Below are positions 22,450-35,547 of a DNA stretch of 64,000 bases, piece after piece. Below the pieces are notes generated by a model, which saw only the letters and a program-made list of their open reading frames with translations, was not told the DNA's origin and searched no databases. Location: positions 1,427,945 through 1,491,944 of the forward strand of contig OZ024852.1 in NCBI GenBank assembly GCA_964017145.1. Direction: 5' to 3'. The position numbers and the translations under genes are program-made. Source of the stretch: Agrocybe praecox (taxonomy: Eukaryota > Basidiomycota > Agaricomycetes > Agaricales > Agrocybaceae). How positions within the stretch are numbered: the first letter of the stretch is position 1; every line of letters begins with the position of its first letter.

Positions 22450-23684
22450 ATGTCTCGCTTAAGGGCAATGGCGAGCCGTTATTTCGGGCAAGATTCATTG
22501 GAATGGGTAGATAGATCATACCTAACAGACTGGCAAGTTGTTCCTCTCTGTGCTCGCGCCGAATAAACGACTGAAGAAGGTATTTCTAGGGCATTGATTT
22601 TCTCTCTCTGGGTTCTTTCTGGGCTTGTTTCTCTGTCGCCTGTCTTTAAGCGAGAATTTGACCCTTCGGATCCATTAATTGACCATCCTCAGAGAAAAGA
22701 TCAGTACGTCATAAACTTTTTTCCTCGTATACATGGATGTTAATCTTGCACTACCTCGAAAAGAGTCAGTTCCCATCTCAATCACAATGTCGCATTCTTT
22801 GGCCCGTTACTATGCTTCGTTGTCGTTGGGTGCATAAAACGTTCACTTTTAATTATTCATCACGGAACCATTGGACTGTGTGCTTCTAGGTGTGTCCATG
22901 GACTTGGGTCATGATTTTTCATGATATTAAGTGAAAACGGACTTTACCAAGAGGGCTCGCACATCTCATTACCAATTCATTGAAGCATAGCATTGGTTAG
23001 TGAGGCCAACAACCCACTTGCGTCTCACTTTACTCACAATCTTCACACACAGGGCGCTTAAGACCCGACTTCCTTGACAGATGCAAATGGGATAAAATAA
23101 TCCAAGAATGTACTGGGTGAGTGAACCATACTACGCAACTATCCGAGAAGACATCCTTTATTCATATATTTCCAGCCGAGCGCACACAGTACTAGACGGA
23201 AGGAAATCATTTCCTTCTGGTCATTCATCCACAGCCTTTTCTGGGATGTTCTTCTTATCTTTATGGATAGCAGGGCAAACTGCAGCATGGTGCTTCGTTA
23301 TTCCCAGGTCCCCGTCAAGCTTACGCTCCAGTCGGATGCTTTGCCTTTTTCTTACCATTATACCTATATCATGGGCCACTCACGTCGCGATTACTCGGAT
23401 CCAAGATTATGTATGTCACTTCATTCTAAGCTTTGTGATAGCTGAACTGAACCCGCTCTATAAAGCGTCATCACAAAGAAGATGTGATTGTCGGAAGTCT
23501 TCTTGGGTGTCTCTGCGCTTGGTTATCCTATCTCGTGTTTTGGCCAAATCCTATATCACTTTCTGCTTTTCGCTATGGAGTATATGGCCAACCACGTACA
23601 TTATACACCGACGAAGAGCGGAGACCCGGGGCTACAGACTTCGAATTAAATAGATTGGAAATAGATGAAGAAAATGCCGTATAA
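22450..23684 (+). CDS. PAP2-family lipid phosphatase (diacylglycerol pyrophosphate/phosphatidate phosphatase, Dpp1/Lpp1-like)
   Basis: Seven exons: 22450-22532, 22590-22703, 22764-22889, 22952-22995, 23053-23116, 23176-23410, 23466-23684; 294 aa. All three phosphatase motifs are present: K-x6-R-P (in K-H-S-I-G-R-L-R-P), P-S-G-H, and R-x5-H-x3-D (in T-R-I-Q-D-Y-R-H-H-K-E-D). Several hydrophobic segments between them give the usual six-helix membrane topology. The R-E-F-D-P-S-D-P-L-I block after the first helix is typical of fungal Dpp1/Lpp1. It dephosphorylates lipid phosphates at the vacuolar or Golgi membrane in yeast. The first intron (22533-22589) starts with GCAAGT and is a GC-AG intron. 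The motifs are spread over exons 4-7, so correct splicing is needed for activity. It ends 53 bp from the convergent downstream gene. Confidence 0.9.
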
Positions 23685-23737
23685 AAATAATGGGAAAGAA
23701 GGGGAAACATGGCATGTTTATATATATTTATGTTAAG

Positions 23738-26224
23738 CTACGAGACGTCCACTGGTGCACCCTCGCGCACGAACACCCATTTGTCGCCAATCCTTTGCAT
23801 ACGTCCAGAAGCCGAGTTGGATGCAGTCAAATTTTGTGCTTCATACGTCGCTGGCGGACTAGCCGTTGTCTGTACAGCATATTGATCTAATTCTGCATCA
23901 CCGCCTCCAAGTACGATGGCATCTGTAGCTTGAGCGTTCTCAATCCAATCACCACCCCCATACATACTTCGGCCGTTGCCGCGAACATTTCCTCCTCGAC
24001 CCCGAGCCATGTAAGAAAATTCGCCTCTGCCTCTGCCTCTTCCACGATTAAAATTCGAATGGTTTGTTTCCGGAGTGTGATTTGTTGGAGGGGGTGCTGA
24101 GCTCGATTGGAATGCTGAGCCAGACGTTACGAATTGCATGAGCTCTGCAGTTGAGGGTAGATGACCGTGAGTGACCTGCCACATCTTTCCGAGCGCTTCC
24201 CACGAAGCTGGAGAGGTGTAGTCGAAATTTGAAGGGTCAAAAGCCTCCATTCCTAATGTTCCCGTAGGACTTTTCGAGGCCGAGTTGTCAAAGGAGATTG
24301 CAGAAACGATGGGAGCGATGGTTTCCGTATTAGGACCTGGTTCAATATGGCTTGTAACTGGGACGGCAGATACTTTGCTTATTTGTGTAGGAGAGTCTGG
24401 GAGAGGCGACATATGTGGTGGGGATTGTATTTGTTTGTGGCTGGTCATAGGGGCTTCTGTAGGAGATTCTTGACGAATATCCCTCCCAAATTCGTCTTTG
24501 CCAGGTTCAGGTTCCTGGCTTACTTTTTGTTGGCCAAATTGCTGGGTCGGAGCACTGTTTCTCCTAGGTGGACTAAAGTAACGGGAATCCTTCCTACCGC
24601 CATATCTACTAGGAGGACTTCTAGATCGGCTTCGTCCACCTCTGCCTTTACGGAGAGGGCTTCTGTCTTTCTCTGGATCTCTATAGTCACGGTCACGATC
24701 ATCCCAGTTGCGTCCTTGAAATCTATCAACGCGACCAGAATTGCGGAAACCACCTCGATACCTCCCTCTCATATTGTCACGATCGTCAAAATGAGAATCA
24801 GGCCGGCTTTCGCTCTGGGGACTACGGTACCCATTATATCTTTGTTCGTTTTGCCCCATTGTTCGAGGCTCATTGCGAAAGGATGGTATAGTTTGCGAAC
24901 TATCATTAAAACCAGACGATGAAGGAAATTTCTGGACATTTACAGACTCTGCGAAGGGTAAGGATTGTGAGACAGGTGGTACAGAAGCAGCCGTGTGAGC
25001 TAACTGCTGGATCACAGCAAGTTGAGCGGCATCTAACTGAGGAGGACTTCCAACATTTGTAGCTATGGGCCTAGAAATGGATGAATACACGATGTAGATA
25101 GTCAATTGAGAATAACGCACGAAATTGTTGATAGAGGCATTGTCGGCATTGAGGCAGCCGCCTGCGTCAATAAGGCGAGTAAGGCAGCCTGCGGGTCGAT
25201 GGCTCCGAAGGTAGGATTGGGTGGAGTTTGAACAGGCGCCGGTGGTGGGATATTTGTCAATCGTGGATCGGTAATGATATCCACTTTCGTTTCGTGCACT
25301 GATATTGAAAACAAACCGGGTCGAATTTTAGTTATTGCCTCACATGCGAGATAGGGGAATAAAAAGTATTGAATTGCAAAGTATGAAATACTTAGCGAAC
25401 ATGCAATGACTGGTATATGCACCTTTTTCAACATCTTTTACTATAAGCTTCAATTGAGAGATAACATCAGCCGGGAATGTAGATCCCCTTTCCCAGATAT
25501 CAAGTATTTTCTTGGTTTTTTCCTAGAAACAGCCGGTCAGGATCATTCCGTGTTCCTTTTGCCCTGTCCAAGCAACATCCGAAAAATGGCTCAAGGCAGT
25601 CAACGGTTCGCCACAAGATCATTATCGTAAGGTAAGCTTTTATGTCCATTCGTAAATCCGATGTAAAAAGCTACCAGTCAAGTCTTCTCTGGCTTGAGAA
25701 CTTTGACAATGCGCGGGAGTCGGGTGAACAGAGCAAGAATCAGACTAACGAACCTTAGCTTCGGGAGAGCCAATCGCAATCATGTCTTGGAACAAACCTT
25801 CCACTACGCCACCGACCTTGAATAAAAACGAAGCAGAGTTCCCAGGCTGTGTAAACGCGTCACCAGATAAGCCATGTTTAGATGAATGACTTCGCGCGGC
25901 TCGAGAAAGGGCATCGAAGACATAGAGACTCGAGATTTTAGCACTGGCTGACGGGAGGGACTTGTGCGTGCGATACAAAATGGAAACTATTTGAGTGTCA
26001 TACTATACAATCAATTTGTTATTTTTTAAGATACTAGAGAACAAAAAAATCGGCGTACCTCAACATTTTTCATAGTTGTGTCTGTAAGACCCCCCATCTT
26101 TGAAGCAGACAAACGCTTCGCAGTAACCACATCCCTCAGAGCTGCCTCATACTCCTTTAAACAACGTGAGTATCCCTTCCAGACTTATTAAAAAGATACT
26201 GTTCTTTACCTCTGGGGAAAACAT
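23738..26224 (-). CDS. CTD-interacting domain (CID) protein with SR-like region, SCAF/Seb1-type RNA processing factor
   Basis: Exons (minus) 26210-26224, 26059-26154, 25754-26002, 25423-25522, 25121-25298, 23738-25070; 656 aa. Residues 1 to about 150 form a CID: E-Y-E-A-A-L-R-D-V-V-T-A-K-R-L-S-A-S-K-M, then Y-D-T-Q-I-V-S-I-L-Y-R-T-H-K-S-L and L-D-I-W-E-R-G. This fold reads the phosphorylated C-terminal tail of RNA polymerase II. The middle holds an R/D/G-rich stretch followed by R-S-R-S-R-S-P, then a P/S/T-rich region and an RGG-like patch near 560-590. The layout resembles SCAF4/8 and fission yeast Seb1, which link polymerase to RNA termination. No RRM was found, unlike Seb1/Nrd1, so the match is to the CID only. 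The first exon codes five residues. The intron 25523-25753 is unusually long. Confidence 0.8.
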
Positions 26225-26526
26225 GACGCTGCTGCTTTTAAGAGATCAAAGATGTGAGAAAACGGGGGGAGACGTTGAATTTCTTCAGAGTGAGTCAGAG
26301 AAACCTCGAGGTAAGAGTTAAGAATCGAGAGTGAGGATGGTAGTCTAGAACAATGGGTATTTGCATCTGTTGGATGGCATTGGTCTGTGCACAAATAGGC
26401 AACATAGGCCCACGCCGCACGGGCACGCTGCCGCAGCCGGTCCTTCCGATTTCGTTTTGAACAGTAAATGGCATTCTGATTTCGCGCTATATACTCACTT
26501 GGATATACACTTGTTGTTAGCTCTCA
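26225..26526. other. Divergent intergenic, 302 bp
   Basis: Promoter interval between the CID protein gene (-) and PET117 (+). No coding exon or RNA gene supported. Confidence 0.55.
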
Positions 26527-26821
26527 ATGGCAAACAAAAGAGCGAAGATCACTCTGGGTGCTGCTGTTCTTTTTTCTTCTCTGACTATCTGGGCAGTTCA
26601 CTTTCAACAGCAACAAGAACGCGAAGTACGTGGTCAATAGATTTTTGTAGGATATAATTCAAGGCTGACTCATCATGTAGACTATGTACAAAGGTGTCCT
26701 AAAAGATGACGAACGTCGGCGCGAGAAGATGCGACAGAGAGAAGAAGATTTGCAAAATTCTCAGAAAAAACGGGAGATTTACGAACGAGTCCAAAACGTC
26801 GACAAAACTTCCGCCGTGTAA
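26527..26821 (+). CDS. PET117: Mitochondrial cytochrome c oxidase assembly protein PET117
   Basis: Exons 26527-26625 and 26681-26821; 79 aa. A single N-terminal hydrophobic segment (about residues 9-26, ending W-A-V-H) is followed by a highly charged helix, G-V-L-K-D-D-E-R-R-R-E-K then R-Q-R-E-E-D-L. This is the layout of PET117, a small inner-membrane-associated factor that works with the haem A synthase Cox15 in complex IV assembly. Length and the E-R-R-R-E-K pattern fit. The gene is easily missed by ORF callers because both exons are short. Confidence 0.85.
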
Positions 26822-27837
26822 TCGAACCGGTGCGTATACGGTATCCCTTATATCACAAACAATAGCATCCATTTACTCCTGATGAACAGAAGTTATCTAA
26901 CCTCTGCTACGCCCTTTGCACACCCTTCCAGTCGCTGATCATATCTCTACAGACGAACACAGAAATGTGTTCGTCCTTGACATCTCTCCAGCCTGTACTA
27001 TAGTACAAGGGCATCAATAGGACCGACTCTGTTCAAAGAATGCAATTGGTTGACTGGTTTGCACATATTCAATTCGTAATCAGTATTAACGTCCGACTTT
27101 CATAGCATTCTATTACTGTGTGAGTTTAAAAAAAGAAAAACAATGGATTCGCATCGGTATTAACTTACATCGCGCTACTAGACACTTGGATCCATATTTT
27201 TTCTTTATATCCTCCTATTTGGGTGCAACCCGAGGCATTCCATAATATTGATGATGCAGGTTGTCCTATCCTCCATATTTCCAATCGAATTAGCTGTTTA
27301 ATCAGCTCCAGCAACACGACACTCTCAGGTGGGGGCTGTTGCTCTACACATCGACGTCAGCCATTTAGGCGGCCACATGACGCAAAAATATCTGGAGTGT
27401 GATCATGACAGAAATCAGAGTGCCAAATTTACTTCTTTCGACAACCCAACGGCCCGAGCGTATTGACAGCTTTCATGGACTCTGTATTTCACCGAATTCT
27501 GCTATCTTCAAACCCTTTTACTCCAAGTCAATCCAGATTCCAGGTTACGGATTTGCGAGCTGATCGGGATCCTTTGTTTGGCGTGGTCTTTAATTCCAAA
27601 CATTGACAGCGACCAATCACCATCGCTACTTCCAACATTTTCTTCGTTCTTCTGACTGTTCAGTACTCGTTCCATTGGTTAAGCGACGAGGATAGACAGG
27701 ATTTATGTGAGCCTACCCTTAAGTTATTTCCTTGACGAAATTTGAAAACTATAACATATCCAGACCCAGGACATTCAACAAATTCCCCCCCTCCTTGCCA
27801 GACCTTCCATTAATCTTCACCATTCATTCTCGTCATC
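26822..27837. other. Intergenic, 1016 bp
   Basis: 3' flank of PET117 and a long upstream region of the F-box/LRR gene, both on the plus strand. No supported exon, tRNA or transposon; the region is AT-richer than flanking genes. Confidence 0.55.
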
Positions 27838-29409
27838 ATGCACCAAGCCTTACTTATCGACGAAATATTGCGGCAAATAAGCTTCTTTGCCTTGGAATAC
27901 GACCGAAAGTCCCTTGTCTGCGCTGCGCGCACATGTAGGGCATGGAAAGACCCTGCTCTAGATTTTGTATGGGAACGACTATCTTCTCTCGGACCATTAT
28001 TGCTTTTGTTGCCCGGAGTGTCCTTTGTAAACGGAGAATATGTGTGTCTTCTTCTCTGCCTTTATGCGATTTGTGAAACTCAATGGCGTGCATAGACCTG
28101 CACTAATTTATCCTTTCACGATCTTCGTACATTTAACTCATACGCCAAACGCGTCAAACATATTCGTAATACCGACACTATCAAGCTCAACTCCAGCTTG
28201 GAATCTAGCATATCCAAGCTTCACGCACAATACCCAGCGTTACTAAATCTTTCAACATGTTATATGACCATTCCCAGGTGCAACGAACACTTGATCCCTC
28301 TCAATATGTCTTTCAAATTGAAACAGGTAGACATTGACCTGGGGTTCAAGCTCTCAGCACAAGGGCCCAGCGTAGAGAAAGCCACCTGTGAATATTTGGA
28401 GTACCTGCACAGTCATTGCCACGAACTCGCCCATATCAGCCTCCGCGGCAAAGCGTCTTCGCGTGTAAACGGAATCATAACACAAATGTCGAACTTGATA
28501 TCATTGTCACTGCGCCTGGGGAACTCTTTACTTCCGGAGACCTTTGCTTCGATAACCACTTTTCCTCATCTACAAGAACTCGAGGTCCACACAGGGCATA
28601 TTCAATTTAGTGACGTGCAACAAATTTTGGAGAATGAAAATCATGCAAAATTCATATCCTTGCGTAAACTCCATGTTCGAGCTAAATCATCCCTGATCGA
28701 GAACATGCTCAAGTTCGTTCAACCTGACATCCTCCAACATCTCCACCTGGAATTGGACGACTCTTCTCCGTCTCATTCGTCATGGGAATTCGTGTGTGAC
28801 ATTATCTCACAGAAGGCTTCCAACACACTCCGACATCTGGCATTTGAACATCATTTCGAATTGCCCGAACAAAGTTTGCCCGCCCAGTCAGATCCTACCG
28901 TACCCCAGAACAGCGCCCTACAAGTTTCGCCAATGCAGTTCGAGTCTTTAAAGAAGTTGCGCAACCTCTCACTGTTGCGACACCTTTCCTGCGATTTCAC
29001 ACTCCCTCTTATCGTAGATGAGCAGGACCTTCGGTCTCTGGCTTCATGGTGGCCTTTACTTGACCACTTGAATCTAGGATCAATTCCTGACGCAGATGAT
29101 TCCAACCAATACACCCCTGTGAAATTGACACCAGCTTCCCTTTCCCTGTTTGCTACAAAATTGCCTAACCTCAAAACACTTATCCTGCCCTTTTCTGTCG
29201 ACGATTCTGATGCACCAGAGCCTGCCAAGTTGCGCACCCCCATCTCAAATCGGTTGAGTAACATCACTATTGCAGGACTCCACACATCAAACCCCGAAAA
29301 TCTCGCTGAGCGCCTTCGTTTCTTGTTTCCTGCTCTGCAGAATTTGGAAGGACCATGCGATGATACACCTACCTGGAACGATCTCAAGGCAGCTTTACAA
29401 GCAAGCTAG
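27838..29409 (+). CDS. F-box protein with LRR-like repeats
   Basis: Exons 27838-28041 and 28096-29409; 505 aa. The N-terminus is an F-box of the common basidiomycete form (I-D-E-I-L-R-Q-I then C-A-A-R-T-C-R-A-W-K-D-P-A-L-D, V-W-E-R-L), followed by a linker R-T-F-N-S-Y-A-K-R-V-K-H-I. The long second exon shows leucine-rich irregular repeats (for example L-I-S-L-S-L-R-L, L-Q-E-L-E-V, L-R-K-L-H-V, L-N-L-G-S, L-K-T-L-I-L). It is probably an SCF substrate receptor of unknown target. Agaricomycete genomes carry many such genes. The intron of 54 bp is placed by frame and by the conserved linker. Confidence 0.78.
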
Positions 29410-29844
29410 GTCTGTATAATATAATTAATATCCCTGGATGCTGGTAATATTTATTCATTTCGACTTGGTGCATTACCCAATCTTTTTTACAGTTGGATAG
29501 ATGATAGATAGATAGATGAGGATACATTGGGAGGACATTTAGATTTAGATGATCAACATTTCCTTTCGTAGATTCCATAGATACATGTTATGGATTTTTC
29601 TAGATTTTAGACCTGTACTCCCATCATAATCGTAGTGTAATATTTAGGTGTGTGACCTTTACAACGTATTAACTATATAACCAGTTTCAGTAAGGAGTAT
29701 TAGATTCGTTACCCATGGAGAGTGAAACTATTGGTACTTTCTTTCCACAATATTTTCAATCGTTCGTGATGGTTAATTCTTGTATTCATAAGGTGACAAT
29801 ATGATACATGAAATAGCGACGTCAACAGGACACCGTACAACAAT
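29410..29844. other. Convergent intergenic, 435 bp
   Basis: Lies between two 3' ends (F-box/LRR gene and ubiquitin-eS31). AT-rich, with a GATA/GATG microsatellite at 29496-29519. Confidence 0.6.
29496..29519 (+). repeat. GATA/GATG microsatellite
   Basis: Imperfect tetranucleotide run of about 24 bp in a convergent 3' region. Confidence 0.7.
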
Positions 29845-30543
<699 letters not shown>

Positions 30544-30832
30544 GTTCACGGACGCTTCTGTCTGTCCAACGATATGAACGGTGGAGTCTTCGACCAAAGC
30601 AAGAGCCGACTGTGGAAGAGAACTCAAATTTTGCGACGGGCGGCTTTTAAATCTGAGGCTTTGTCATCAGTGTGTATGGCCCGTGCGTTGCAAAATAAGG
30701 TTTCAAGGTCACGAGCACGTGTTTGCCAAATATGTGCAATCATCCAATATTCGATTCCGACGCGTTCATGCCATCGACGCGTTCAACCTCCGCCTACAAC
30801 AGTTCGAATCCTTGTAAAACCACGCCTCAACA

Positions 30833-32231
30833 ATGGACAGTGATGAAGATATTCAAATGGAACCTGAATTTCCTACTGCGCTTTTGAAAGGCAAAGGAAA
30901 GGCGGTGGACCGCGAACTACCAGCTGAGAATGACAACCTACCCTGGTGAGCATGGATCACATAACATCAGTCTGTGTTGTCCCACTTATACCTCACGCAC
31001 ATGCGTACCTAGGGTTGAAAAGTACCGACCTGTCAACCTGGATGACGTGGTCTCACACAAAGATATCATCAATACCAGTTAGACTTCATGATTCGTTTCA
31101 CTGAGCATCCCAGTCTAACTATTCCCTCAAGTTGAAAGATTTATCGAAAAGAACCGTCTTCCTCACTTGCTGTTCTATGGACCTCCTGGAACTGGAAAAA
31201 CTTCGACCATTCTTGCGGTTGCCCGACGTATATATGGAACGGATTACAGAAAGCAGATTCTTGAGGTCCGTCGCTTTTAACTCCATGTAAAGCTGGAAAA
31301 CTTAATTTCCCGATCAGTTAAATGCGTCTGATGAACGTGGTATTGATGTCGTCCGCGAACAAGTCAAGCAATTTGCGGAAACTAGGACGCTTTTTTCAAA
31401 GGGTTTCAAACTGATTATTTTGGACGAAGCAGACATGATGACTCAACAGGCCCAAGCTGCTCTTCGCCGCGTCATTGAACAGTATACTAAGAACGTCCGT
31501 TTCTGTATTATTTGCAACTACGTGAACAAAATTACGCCAGCCATTCAAAGTCGTTGCACTCGATTCAGGTTTTCGCCCCTTCCCATAGTAGAAGTTGAAA
31601 AAAGGGTACAGACCGTAGTGGAGGCCGAAAAGTAAGTGCCTATAGTATTCTTCTTTGTTGCCAACTTAGTTTTCTGTTTTGTCAGGGCCAATTTGACCAA
31701 AGAAGGCAAACAAGCGCTGCTCAAACTTTCGAAGGGCGACATGCGACGTGCCCTCAATGTTTTGCAAGCTTGCCATGCAGCTTATGACACCATCGGAGAA
31801 ACGGAAATATACAACTGCACTGGGAATCCTGACCCTGCTGATGTGGAAACTATCATCAATTCCATGCTTTCTGACGAGTTTACGACCTCATACCAAAGTA
31901 CGTTTGTAGTCATTCAAGTTTGCTGGCCACATCTCATGACTACTTTTTAGTGATATCCAAACTAAAGACCGAGCGTGGCTTGGCACTACAGGACCTTTTG
32001 ACAGGAGCTTATGAATACCTGGACACTATTGAACTAAAGCCCAATGCTCGTATATACCTTTTGGACCACCTAGCCACCACAGAGTATGTCTTCCTTTGCT
32101 TTATGACTTGTTCTCCTTCCTAAATTCATCGCAGGTATCGACTGGCGTCGGGGGGTAATGAAAAAATGCAGTTAACCGCTTTACTGGGGGCGTTCAAAAA
32201 TGCCATTGAATTGTCCACCAGATCTTCGTAA
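30833..32231 (+). CDS. RFC3: Replication factor C small subunit RFC3 (human RFC5-like)
   Basis: Seven exons: 30833-30945, 31013-31077, 31132-31265, 31318-31631, 31686-31897, 31951-32083, 32135-32231; 355 aa. AAA+ clamp loader signatures: Walker [19 protein letters not shown], Walker B L-D-E-A-D, and the arginine finger motif S-R-C in A-I-Q-S-R-C. The start W-V-E-K-Y-R-P (box II) and the C-terminal collar region fit the yeast Rfc3/human RFC5 subfamily. The protein is a subunit of the pentamer that loads PCNA in the nucleus. An acidic 35-residue N-terminal extension precedes the first box. Dnmt5 in this window carries a PCNA-binding box, but no linkage beyond co-location is implied. Confidence 0.93.
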
Positions 32232-33266
32232 TGGTCACCCTTTCGTGGCCTCTCTGTGCATCAAGTTCGCACTCCTTGTATAAGCACGGTTTCATGACCA
32301 GATATTGCGGCCTTGGGGTACTAAAATAAGATTACCTGCTCTGGTATAAAGACCCTGGACGCGGATATACCCCGCTGGAACTTGATTTTGGGTTGACACT
32401 GCTCTCGATCATATATTTCTGACTCTCACCCTCAGCACCAGATCTGTATCTATTCACGAAACGTAATTTCAAATGTTACTCATTTCCTCGTCACCCCGAT
32501 AGTAGTATACGCAGCACAATAGATCACGATCTCCCTTTACGATATAAACTTTGCCGATCAATACAGAAGAATCCAACCAGAAATGGGCATCCAGACCCAG
32601 AACTGCAGGCAAGTAACCGCACCCGGAATCGGCAAATTTCCCAATGGAACGAGTAGTAATCGACTGACTTGTTGTTCACACATATGTCCTTATATGGTGG
32701 ATATTTTGCTTTTTGTGGAAGGCCAATGAACTTGCAATGTAGAACATCCAGTGATCGAAGGAAACAACGTCCATGTACAGTCACATTTTTCTACTTATTT
32801 CTATGGCTAAACATTACACTAGATAAACTGAATTAACAGGTATATTAGATCTACGAGAGTTTTAAGTACAGATACACGGGGAACAGAGATTGCCTGACTA
32901 GAGATACAATTGAGACGAAAGCGAGGAAGATGGGACGCAGAACCGGTGAACAGTAGTCCAACTAGTATAGATTACAACATGCCTGTTGAAAGTAATAAGG
33001 TTGGGATATGAGTCGGGAGTTGTACAGAAAAAAAGAAGATAGGGCAGTGCGAAGATGATGGATCAAAGTCAGAATGGTGGTGTGCGAAAGCGGTTGTGTT
33101 GGACCGTTTGTGCTGCGTGAAATGTGGGGGTATGAATGTTCAGAGTCGAATGGTAAATGCTGGTTGTGGAATGAGGGCAAGGTGATTATGGAGATACACG
33201 AAGAAGTGAGAAAGAGAGAGAGAAAGTCAACGAGATGAATGAACGGGACAAAGAAGGTGCCATATT
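32232..33266. other. Convergent intergenic, 1035 bp
   Basis: Tail-to-tail interval between RFC3 and the zinc-cluster transcription factor. Short ORFs at 32524-32784 and 32962-33360 (-) show no family features. A GA-rich run lies near 33207-33226. Confidence 0.55.
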
Positions 33267-35547
33267 TCAAATGGCCTCGAACGCTTCCTGGACCTTGGTC
33301 AATTGATAGCCTATTGAAAGTATTAGAACGACAGTAATGATTGGTGAATATACCTCCCACTTACGCATAAGTGTGCTCTCTTGAGAAAAGAAGCTCATCG
33401 CTGTCAGACCACTCCGATAGCTTTCCAATAATTCGTCTTCCGTTATCTGGCTCTCGGGCCATTCCGTCTTGTTGTGGCGAGTCCTTGAAATCTCGTCCAC
33501 AAAGATAAGGCAGGCAGTCATCCACAGGTTCTATAAACGAACTGTGAGATACGATATTCGCTACTATCATAGAATTGTGAACTTACACCCATAATCGGGT
33601 TTACCGAACCAATGTCGTGAAGGTTGAGGTCGCCAAAACTAACCATGCTCCGTGCCGCTGAGAGACAGATCTGTTTCGATTCTGGATATGCATAAGCAAA
33701 AATCCAATGTAACTTTATCGAAGCGGCGTCGACAAGTGCGCGAGTCAACAAGACCGTACGAACGGAGGGATCACGGGGGTCATACTGAGGAATAGGACCC
33801 ATAGCCACACGGAAGGATTCAATGAGCGTGTTAACGGACTTTGCAGCTGCGTCATACGCCATTTTATCTCTTGGAGGCATATCTTGAAATTAAAAGATAT
33901 TAGTAAAGTATGATGGGCAATTGATCTGAGAAAAATACTTACTAGGGGACCATTGTCCTGTTAGATGTGCAGCGCGATGAAACAATATAGCAGCCTTCGT
34001 CAGAGACGCGGTAGAAGAATCCCCATGATGGTCCGATGGGTAACCGTTCAAGAAAGTTCTGACAGTCGAGTTCCCTTGCAGGTCCCGCGGGATGACACCC
34101 TGAGAAAGTTACAGTCAATGATACAGCATTCATATACAATTTATAAAACGAATTTACCTCTTCATAGTGATCCATATCCAAAGGCCACGGTGTGTCTATC
34201 TGCATCCCAGGAGCCTCGAGGGAGCCACAAACGTGTGCAGGTACTTCCAGAGCCACTGTAATAAACTTGTGCAGCATGAACACTGCCCAAAATCCGTTGA
34301 TCCTCTCAGCTTCGTGGAGGTTGTCGACGGGAAGAGGGAGAGAATAAGCATGATCATGGGCACCGATACCTATTGTGGAAGGTACCAGAAAATTGACGGA
34401 CCGTATCTTGTGCAGACCAGCACCCAGGGCAAGAGAAACGGCTGTGCCAGCTCTACATTTGGCTTCCAAAAGGGCACCCGTACGAAGGAAGTAGTAAGAG
34501 AGTAGTATTTCGGCCTGTAGTGTGTGGATGACCTTATTTGGGTGCGAACTCATGAGGTCTGTGGCAACATGTTGGACAGCTCGCGTCAATAAAGCTGTCT
34601 CTTGGCCAGGAAAGGCATCTGAAAAGTGGACCCCTAGGAGGTGTGCGACATAGAGAAGTCCTGGTGTTGGCCGGCTCGGATTTCCCAACGCAAAAGCGAG
34701 CAAAGAGGAATGGCGGAAGGAAGGGATATGGAGAAAAAAGCCAAATTGTGGTGCATGAAATAAAAACTTGTCGAGGCTGTTAAAAAACTGGTCAGAAACT
34801 AGACAGATTATAAGTGGTGAGACCTACGAGACTTGGAGGTGGCCAATGGTTGGCTCCTAGAATATGAATGACATTGATAAAATACAATTTGGAATTATGT
34901 ATAAGATGAACTTACCTCAATACCGACGTGTGGCATGGTTATAGGATATCGATTTGGTGATTTAGAAGAACCACTCGACCCTGTTAATTCAGTCTTTGGT
35001 TCGAGTGCTGACAAGTTTTGCCGGTGCCTACCAGAAGGAAGACTCGACGTTGTCGAAGTCGGAGAGAACGGTGAAAGCTTGAGAGGAGAAGGGTCTGGTA
35101 TATGTAGAGGTGGTGACTTTGAGAGACGCTGGATTTGGAATGGAGAATATGGGTCGTGAAGCATGATGGAAGGTGTCGAACTCTCTGGATTTTCTAGTTC
35201 GAGCAACCGTGCTTCTAACCGCGAAACAGTATCCTCTAAAACCTTTGTCCTCGACCTTCCCGGACCATCCGCATATTCACATTCATCATCTCGTGGGTGA
35301 GTTCGGCACGGACCACATATGGGCTTCTCCCCATCACAACGCTAATGTCATATAAGCCCCAAGACACTCATACGGAAAGAAACATATACGAACGATTTTC
35401 AAAAATCTTCCGAGATGTATAATTAGAAAACGACAGATTCAGGAAAAGCTTGGAAACATGCCTGCAGCTCATACATGCTTTGCCTCTTTTCAGTGGCTTT
35501 ACGCCCTTTGCAGCAGCCTTTGTGCCCTTGCCAGTGTCGGAAATCAT
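33267..35547 (-). CDS. Zn2Cys6 transcription factor with fungal-specific regulatory domain
   Basis: Nine exons (minus): 35462-35547, 35394-35406, 34916-35341, 34828-34856, 34158-34776, 33943-34099, 33587-33882, 33365-33530, 33267-33310; 611 aa. The N-terminal cluster reads C-M-S-C-R-F-L-K-I-R-C then C-G-P-C and C-E-Y, directly followed by G-R-S-R-T-K-V-L-E-D-T-V-S-R-L-E-A-R-L, a linker plus coiled-coil for dimerisation. Residues about 195-480 form the fungal-specific transcription factor region (G-L-L-Y-V-A-H-L-L, R-T-G-A-L-L-E-A, G-A-G-L-H-K-I, E-A-E-R-I-N-G-F-W-A-V-F). It is a nuclear regulator of unknown target genes. The cluster depends on a 13-nt microexon (R-F-L-K-I) reached through an intron that starts with GC; both were chosen because they alone restore CX2CX6C. 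Confidence 0.85.

Noticed and set aside
23308..23355. Possible extra intron in the PAP2 gene (gtcccc...ccag)
   Set aside because: The frame is open and family-like straight through, and the donor is poor, so it is kept as exon.
24347..24922. 191-codon plus-strand open frame
   Set aside because: Opposite strand of the long last exon of the CID protein; no family features.
30788..30800. tRNA-like B box (gttcgaatcc)
   Set aside because: No A box or cloverleaf upstream; it lies in the 5' leader of RFC3.
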